From Gracilimonas tropica DSM 19535 (GTDB lineage: Bacteria; Bacteroidota; Rhodothermia; Balneolales; Balneolaceae), in contig NZ_AQXG01000004.1 in the NCBI RefSeq assembly GCF_000375425.1, positions 62,001 to 126,000 on the forward strand: a stretch of DNA of 64,000 nt, given 5' to 3'. Below, piece by piece: positions 59,706 to 64,000 of this stretch. The position numbers and the translations under genes were made by a program. The notes under the pieces were generated by a model. It ran no database searches, had not been told where the DNA came from, and worked only from the letters and a program-made list of their open reading frames with translations. Numbering within the stretch: position 1 is the stretch's first letter; the number at the start of each line of letters is the position of its first letter.

Positions 59706-62257
59706 GTAAACGATCTAACTCCTGGGTATGGACCCTGAAAATGGCCTGGCGTGATTCACGCTCAAACCGGTCTAAACTTTTTTTATTCATGGCTGCCATT
59801 ATTGTCGGGGTTGCGGCACAGGTGGCAATCACATCATTCCGTGCCAATTTGAACCAAAGTATCGAAAACCAAGCCAAAGAATTACTTGGTGCCGATCTTG
59901 AAGTAGAACGAAATGCACCCTTTCAAGATGAGTTACAAGCTGTATTAGATTCGCTGGGCGGCGAGGTATCAACCGCCTTAAAGTTCAACTCCATGGCGTA
60001 TTTTCCTTTAAATGGGAATACGCGCCTCTCTCAGATCTCAGCCGTTGAAGGGAGTTTTCCATTTTACGGTGAGTTAATCACAGAACCTGCCTCGGCGGCT
60101 CAAACCTTTCAGCAAAACGGAACCGCGCTGGTTGATGAACCGGTTATGCGGCTTTTTGAACTTGAACCCGGAGATTCAGTCAAGATCGGGCAGGTTACCT
60201 ATGAAATCGGAGGAACGCTGATTGAGATTCCCGGTCAACCTGTGGCTGCGTCTTTCTTTGGGCCCCGAATTTTCATCCCGAAGAAAAGTGTAGAACAAAC
60301 CGGTTTATTGCAGCGAGGCAGCAGGCTTGAATATGTTTCCTGGCATAAATTTCCCGCCGGTACCGATATGGCCTATGTGGATGATCGTCTCGATCAACTT
60401 CGGGATGAACAAGGACTTCGCTTTGGTTATGACACGGTGGATGAGCGGGAAGAAGAAGTGGGTGAAGCGATTTTATATCTCTCCAATTTTTTAAACTTAA
60501 TTGGTTTTATTGCTCTGCTATTAGGTGGAATCGGAGTTGCCAGTTCTATATTTGTTTACATCAGGCAAAAGATAAATACCGTTGCAGTACTTCGTTGTGT
60601 GGGGGTATCTTCAGATCAAGCCTTGATGATCTACTTAATACAAGCCGCAGGAATGGGTTTGATCGGCTCTGTACTTGGAGCACTTTTTGGTTCTCTCATT
60701 CAATTTTACCTGCCGGTTTTGGTGCAAGACTTCTTACCGGTGGATATCGAATTGTTCATTTCATGGTCTTCTGTTGGGATTGGGGTCGGCACCGGACTGC
60801 TCATTTCTATTTTATTTGCCCTCTTTCCATTATTGGCCGTCAAAAAAATATCTCCTCTTTACTCATTAAGAAGCATTAGCATAAACCTGGTTGAACTTCT
60901 GACAACGCAGACTAAAGTATTGCTTTCTGTAACCCTTTTGGTATTTGTAACAGGCTATGCCTGGTTGATGATCGGTGAGATAGTACCCGCATTGTTTTTC
61001 ACATTGGGGCTGATTGCCTGCCTTACGCTGCTGACCGGTTTTGCAAAGCTGATCATGAAAGGTTCCCGGCGATTTTTACGAGCGGGTTTTTCCTATGAAT
61101 TAAGACAAGGGTTAGCCAATTTATACCGTCCGAATAATCAAACTACGACCTTGCTGCTAACCTTCGGGCTTGGAGTCACTATGATCAGTTCATTGTATCT
61201 CACCCAGGATATGCTGCTCTCACAAATTGATTTCGGGGATGAGAGCGACCTCCCGAACCTGGCGTTGTATGATATTCAATCCGATCAAAATGATGGTGTA
61301 AATGAGATCATCTCTGCAAGTGGACATGAAATTCTTCAGAATGTACCGATCGTCACCATGCGCATTCAGTCTATCAACGGGATGAGCCCCGAAGAACTTC
61401 GGGAAGACACCACCACTAACCCTCGCGGTTGGGCCTTGAACCGGGAATATCGCTCTACTTACCGGGATTCTTTACTTGAGACTGAAACTTTGGCCAGTGG
61501 AGAATGGATTGGCCGGGCAGATGGATTTAATAATATTGTCCCAATTTCCGTGGAAGCAGATCAAATGGAAGACCTTGATGCTTCCCTTGGCGATACACTG
61601 ACATGGGATGTGCAGGGAATACCAATTCAGACCTACATTGCCAGTACCCGCACGGTAAAATGGGATCAACCCTCCCCTAACTTTTTTGTCGTATTTCCGG
61701 CCGGTGTCTTGGAAAGTGCACCTCAGTTTTTTGCTACTACCATCAATACCGGAAGCCGTGAATCTTCGCTGAGACTACAACAAGAGCTCGTGCAAGCTTA
61801 TCCTAATGTTTCAGCCATTGATGTGGGCCTTGTTTTTGAAACCGTTCGTGAGTTTTTGGATAAAGTTACTTTTGTAATTCAGTTCATCGGGCTTTTTAGC
61901 ATTATAACCGGCCTCATTGTGTTGGCTGGTTCGGCCGCCACTTCAAGGTTTCAGCGAATACGGGAAGCTGTTTTACTGCGAACATTAGGAGCAGCAAAAA
62001 AACAGGTTGTGAAAATACAGGTCATAGAATACGCACTTTTGGGGATCATGGCTTCCATTACCGGATTGATCCTGTCTGTAGGGGCCAGTATCCTGATCGG
62101 AAATTTCTATTTCGAAATTGATTTCGTGCCCAACTTCTACATCATTGGCGTTGAAATCCTGATCTTAACGGCATTAGTATTGCTCATTGGCCTTCTGAAC
62201 ACAAGAGGGGTTCACAACAAACCTCCACTGGAAGTTTTACGAGCTGAAGTGGCTTAG
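59702..62257 (+). CDS. ybbP: FtsX-like ABC transporter permease (YbbP family)
   Basis: Inner-membrane permease of 851 residues that forms a complex with the ATPase encoded just upstream. The first helix is near the N-terminus (LFLFMAAIIVGVAAQVAITS). A MacB-like periplasmic domain (about 50-250) is followed by FtsX helices near 260-285, 310-340 and 355-380. Two further helices lie at about 400-450, a second large periplasmic domain spans about 490-715, and a last FtsX-type set lies at 720-840 (LEVLRAEVA at the end). The two-times-FtsX architecture is that of YbbP. It starts inside the ybbA stop codon region (ATGA). Confidence 0.93.
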   Translation: MSKRSNSWVWTLKMAWRDSRSNRSKLFLFMAAIIVGVAAQVAITSFRANLNQSIENQAKELLGADLEVERNAPFQDELQAVLDSLGGEVSTALKFNSMAYFPLNGNTRLSQISAVEGSFPFYGELITEPASAAQTFQQNGTALVDEPVMRLFELEPGDSVKIGQVTYEIGGTLIEIPGQPVAASFFGPRIFIPKKSVEQTGLLQRGSRLEYVSWHKFPAGTDMAYVDDRLDQLRDEQGLRFGYDTVDEREEEVGEAILYLSNFLNLIGFIALLLGGIGVASSIFVYIRQKINTVAVLRCVGVSSDQALMIYLIQAAGMGLIGSVLGALFGSLIQFYLPVLVQDFLPVDIELFISWSSVGIGVGTGLLISILFALFPLLAVKKISPLYSLRSISINLVELLTTQTKVLLSVTLLVFVTGYAWLMIGEIVPALFFTLGLIACLTLLTGFAKLIMKGSRRFLRAGFSYELRQGLANLYRPNNQTTTLLLTFGLGVTMISSLYLTQDMLLSQIDFGDESDLPNLALYDIQSDQNDGVNEIISASGHEILQNVPIVTMRIQSINGMSPEELREDTTTNPRGWALNREYRSTYRDSLLETETLASGEWIGRADGFNNIVPISVEADQMEDLDASLGDTLTWDVQGIPIQTYIASTRTVKWDQPSPNFFVVFPAGVLESAPQFFATTINTGSRESSLRLQQELVQAYPNVSAIDVGLVFETVREFLDKVTFVIQFIGLFSIITGLIVLAGSAATSRFQRIREAVLLRTLGAAKKQVVKIQVIEYALLGIMASITGLILSVGASILIGNFYFEIDFVPNFYIIGVEILILTALVLLIGLLNTRGVHNKPPLEVLRAEVA

Positions 62258-62486
62258 AATAAAATTTGGTTACAAAATCTTATATCTGATTGACTCATTT
62301 TCTACTACCAAAACATAAGGATACTAAGGTTCACTAATTTTTTGACTCATCCCCCTTATTGGTTTTCGGGGCATATTTAATATTCAAACTTACATTCTAT
62401 TATAAATCCCAAATGGTATTGGAGTTAGTTTTTTAATTTGCTACAAACCCTTTTGTCCATTACCCTTAGAAAAAAACCAGATTAGC

Positions 62487-63587
62487 ATGGTAAAAAAGAT
62501 TACAAAGCGACTTCCCATTCCCCATTTCCTAAAGCAAAGAAAGAGCTTTAAAAAACCTGGTCAAGCCCCCGGTACCCTGCATTTTACCGGAGAAAAAAGG
62601 CTCGAACACATCACTATGAACCTCTATGATTATGATGTAGATCAGTTGGGAGAATATGACATCACAGAGATCGAAGAAAGTAAACCCTATCTTGAATCCC
62701 CTTCAAAAACATGGGTTAATGTATGTGGTCTTCACGATGTAGAAAAGCTAAAGCACATCTGGAGCTATTTTGAATTGCATCCCCTTATTCAGGAAGACAT
62801 CATACATACCAACCAGCGTGCCAAGATCGAAGAATATCCGGAACATATGTTTTTTGTACTGCGAATGATGAGCTTTGTTGAAGAAACGGGCGACTTGAAT
62901 GTGGAACAGGTAAGCATTGTGCTCTCAAAAAACAGTGTATTATCCTTTCAAGAGGATGATTTTCCCATCTTTGAGCCCGTTTTGCACAGGTTGCGCAATA
63001 GTGCCCCAAGACTTCGCAAAGAAGGACCAGATTACCTCGCCTATGCCCTGATAGACACGGTTGTAGACCATTACTTTAAGGTGATGGAAAAACTTGGAGA
63101 TGAGATCGAGATCCTGGAAGAGAAGATATTGGAGGACTTTGATGATACTATCCCCGAACAGATCCATGCATTACGCCGAAAACTTATTTATTTCAGAAAA
63201 GCACTTTGGCCCTTAAGAGACAGCTTAAATACACTTCTTCGGGAAGAATCGCACCTAATAAATGAAGAAAATAAGATCTACTACCGAGACGTACACGACC
63301 ACTTGGTTCAAATCATAGACGGACTTGAAAATTACCGCGATATGGTATTGGGCATGCTGGATATGTATATGAGCCAGGTAAGCAATAAGATGAACGAGGT
63401 TATGAAAGTACTCACTATCATTGCCACGATTTTTATTCCTCTTACTTTTATTGCAGGAATATATGGAATGAACTTTCAGTATATGCCCGAGCTATCTGTT
63501 CGCTGGGCGTATCCGGCCGTTTGGGTTGTTATGATTTCTGCTACCGTAGTGATGATCTACTACTTTAGAAAGAAAAACTGGATATAA
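62487..63587 (+). CDS. corA: CorA family magnesium/cobalt transporter
   Basis: Homopentameric Mg2+ channel of 366 residues. A large N-terminal cytosolic funnel (about 1-300; HPLIQEDIIHTNQRAKIEEY is characteristic) is followed by a long helix and two C-terminal membrane helices (about 306-327 and 338-358). The selectivity motif GMN is present in AGIYGMNFQYMPEL (about 327), and the positively charged tail is FRKKNWI. It may also carry Co2+ or Ni2+, which would matter for B12-using cells, but that is inference. Terminator-like hairpin follows. Confidence 0.96.
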   Translation: MVKKITKRLPIPHFLKQRKSFKKPGQAPGTLHFTGEKRLEHITMNLYDYDVDQLGEYDITEIEESKPYLESPSKTWVNVCGLHDVEKLKHIWSYFELHPLIQEDIIHTNQRAKIEEYPEHMFFVLRMMSFVEETGDLNVEQVSIVLSKNSVLSFQEDDFPIFEPVLHRLRNSAPRLRKEGPDYLAYALIDTVVDHYFKVMEKLGDEIEILEEKILEDFDDTIPEQIHALRRKLIYFRKALWPLRDSLNTLLREESHLINEENKIYYRDVHDHLVQIIDGLENYRDMVLGMLDMYMSQVSNKMNEVMKVLTIIATIFIPLTFIAGIYGMNFQYMPELSVRWAYPAVWVVMISATVVMIYYFRKKNWI

Positions 63588-63588
63588 A

Positions 63589-63615
63589 AAAAGACCTCAA
63601 TCAAGAGGCCTTTTC
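63589..63615. terminator. Bidirectional terminator after corA
   Basis: AAAAG-A-CCTC (63589-63598) pairs with GAGG-C-CTTTT (63605-63614) with one internal mismatch, T tracts on both strands. It serves corA and the convergent barrel-protein gene. Confidence 0.85.
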
Positions 63616-63672
63616 TAACTAACTACGGAGTTTACATTTTGGATCTATGGATCTACTACTATGTACTCTTGA

Positions 63673-64000
63673 TCAAAATAAAAATCTTATCCCTGCCATT
63701 ACTTTTATAGCTTTAATTTCATGATCTATGGTTTCGGATCGAGCTATTCCTCCATCTTCGTAATCAAAGTACGAATATGCTACTGAACGGTCCGACCAAA
63801 ATGAATATTGCCCCATCACGTCAAACACAATGCTATTGGTAATATTTGTGCTTAACCCGGCTGATAATATATTTTTGGTTGCCTCATAAACAGAACTTTT
63901 ACCGGGTAAATAGCCATATCCCACCTTCAGCTTTAAGTCATCATTCACTGAATAACCTATCCCCATTTTTAGGTTAGCCGTTAGCTTATATTGAGCTTCC
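63673..64000 (-). CDS. Outer-membrane beta-barrel protein, C-terminal part (start outside window)
   Basis: The minus-strand frame remains open past the Met at 63966 to the window edge (EAQYKLTANLK directly before it), so this is the end of a longer gene. The visible 109 residues alternate polar and aromatic residues (KLKVGYGYLPGKSS, GLSTNITNSIVFDVMGQYSF) and end AGIRFLF, the aromatic C-terminus recognised by the barrel assembly machinery. The pattern suits a FadL/OmpP1-like or other OM porin, but the family cannot be set from this part. Confidence 0.75.
   Translation of the reverse strand, partial: EAQYKLTANLKMGIGYSVNDDLKLKVGYGYLPGKSSVYEATKNILSAGLSTNITNSIVFDVMGQYSFWSDRSVAYSYFDYEDGGIARSETIDHEIKAIKVMAGIRFLF

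Overview
The window looks like a chromosomal segment of a marine, Bacteroidota-like bacterium, most probably from the Balneolales/Rhodothermia side. This is inference from gene content, not a 16S call. The support is: four large secreted proteins ending in a Por-secretion (T9SS type A) tail with the [12 protein letters not shown] signature, a TonB receptor paired with a surface lipoprotein, an ECF sigma factor of the TIGR02999 type paired with a Ser/Thr kinase, a B12-dependent ribonucleotide reductase, and A-rich leaders without Shine-Dalgarno sites. There are no rRNA or tRNA genes, phage genes, insertion sequences or CRISPR arrays that I can see.

Layout. 1-5.8 kb (minus strand): the class II ribonucleotide reductase nrdJ (3' end outside the window), an AT-rich spacer with DnaA-box-like sites, and a BtuB-like TonB receptor behind a clear cobalamin riboswitch, so a B12-using enzyme sits beside B12-regulated uptake. 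5.9-14.3 kb: an unknown envelope protein, a giant beta-propeller sensor kinase, an amidase, a GyrI-like/VOC gene pair and an S1/P1 nuclease. 14.5-21.4 kb: two paralogous cold-shock genes with a shared conserved leader, a DUF486 protein, an S10 carboxypeptidase, an aspartyl protease-PDZ protein, a saccharopine-dehydrogenase-like reductase and a front-end fatty-acid desaturase, which suggests a cold/membrane-adaptation theme. 21.5-30.5 kb: an M28 peptidase, an agmatine-deiminase homologue that has lost its catalytic Cys, the ECF/kinase pair, pckA and prfA. 30.6-45.1 kb: four giant surface genes, including an apparent operon that pairs a dockerin-bearing beta-helix protein with a multi-cohesin-like, multi-FN3 protein. 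45.3-50.1 kb: purK-purE, an RRM protein, ybjQ and grpE-dnaJ. 50.3-64 kb: a lipoprotein esterase/TonB receptor pair, further SGNH hydrolases, a SIMPL protein, a PIG-L deacetylase, the conserved tesA/ybbA-ybbP neighbourhood, corA and the end of a barrel protein.

The most unusual signal is a family of dispersed palindromic elements whose ends are made of degenerate AAGTGATx octamers (14293-14469, 47826-48357, 57180-57258). Two of them fill a whole convergent intergenic gap, starting at or just after a stop codon. The largest carries a decayed four-helix-bundle gene of the 23S rRNA intervening-sequence (IVP/TIGR02436) family with two in-frame stops. The others look like gene-free miniature derivatives. 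I regard this as a candidate poorly described mobile element. The cohesin/dockerin operon, the B12 riboswitch/nrdJ locus and the deiminase pseudo-enzyme are the next most interesting points.
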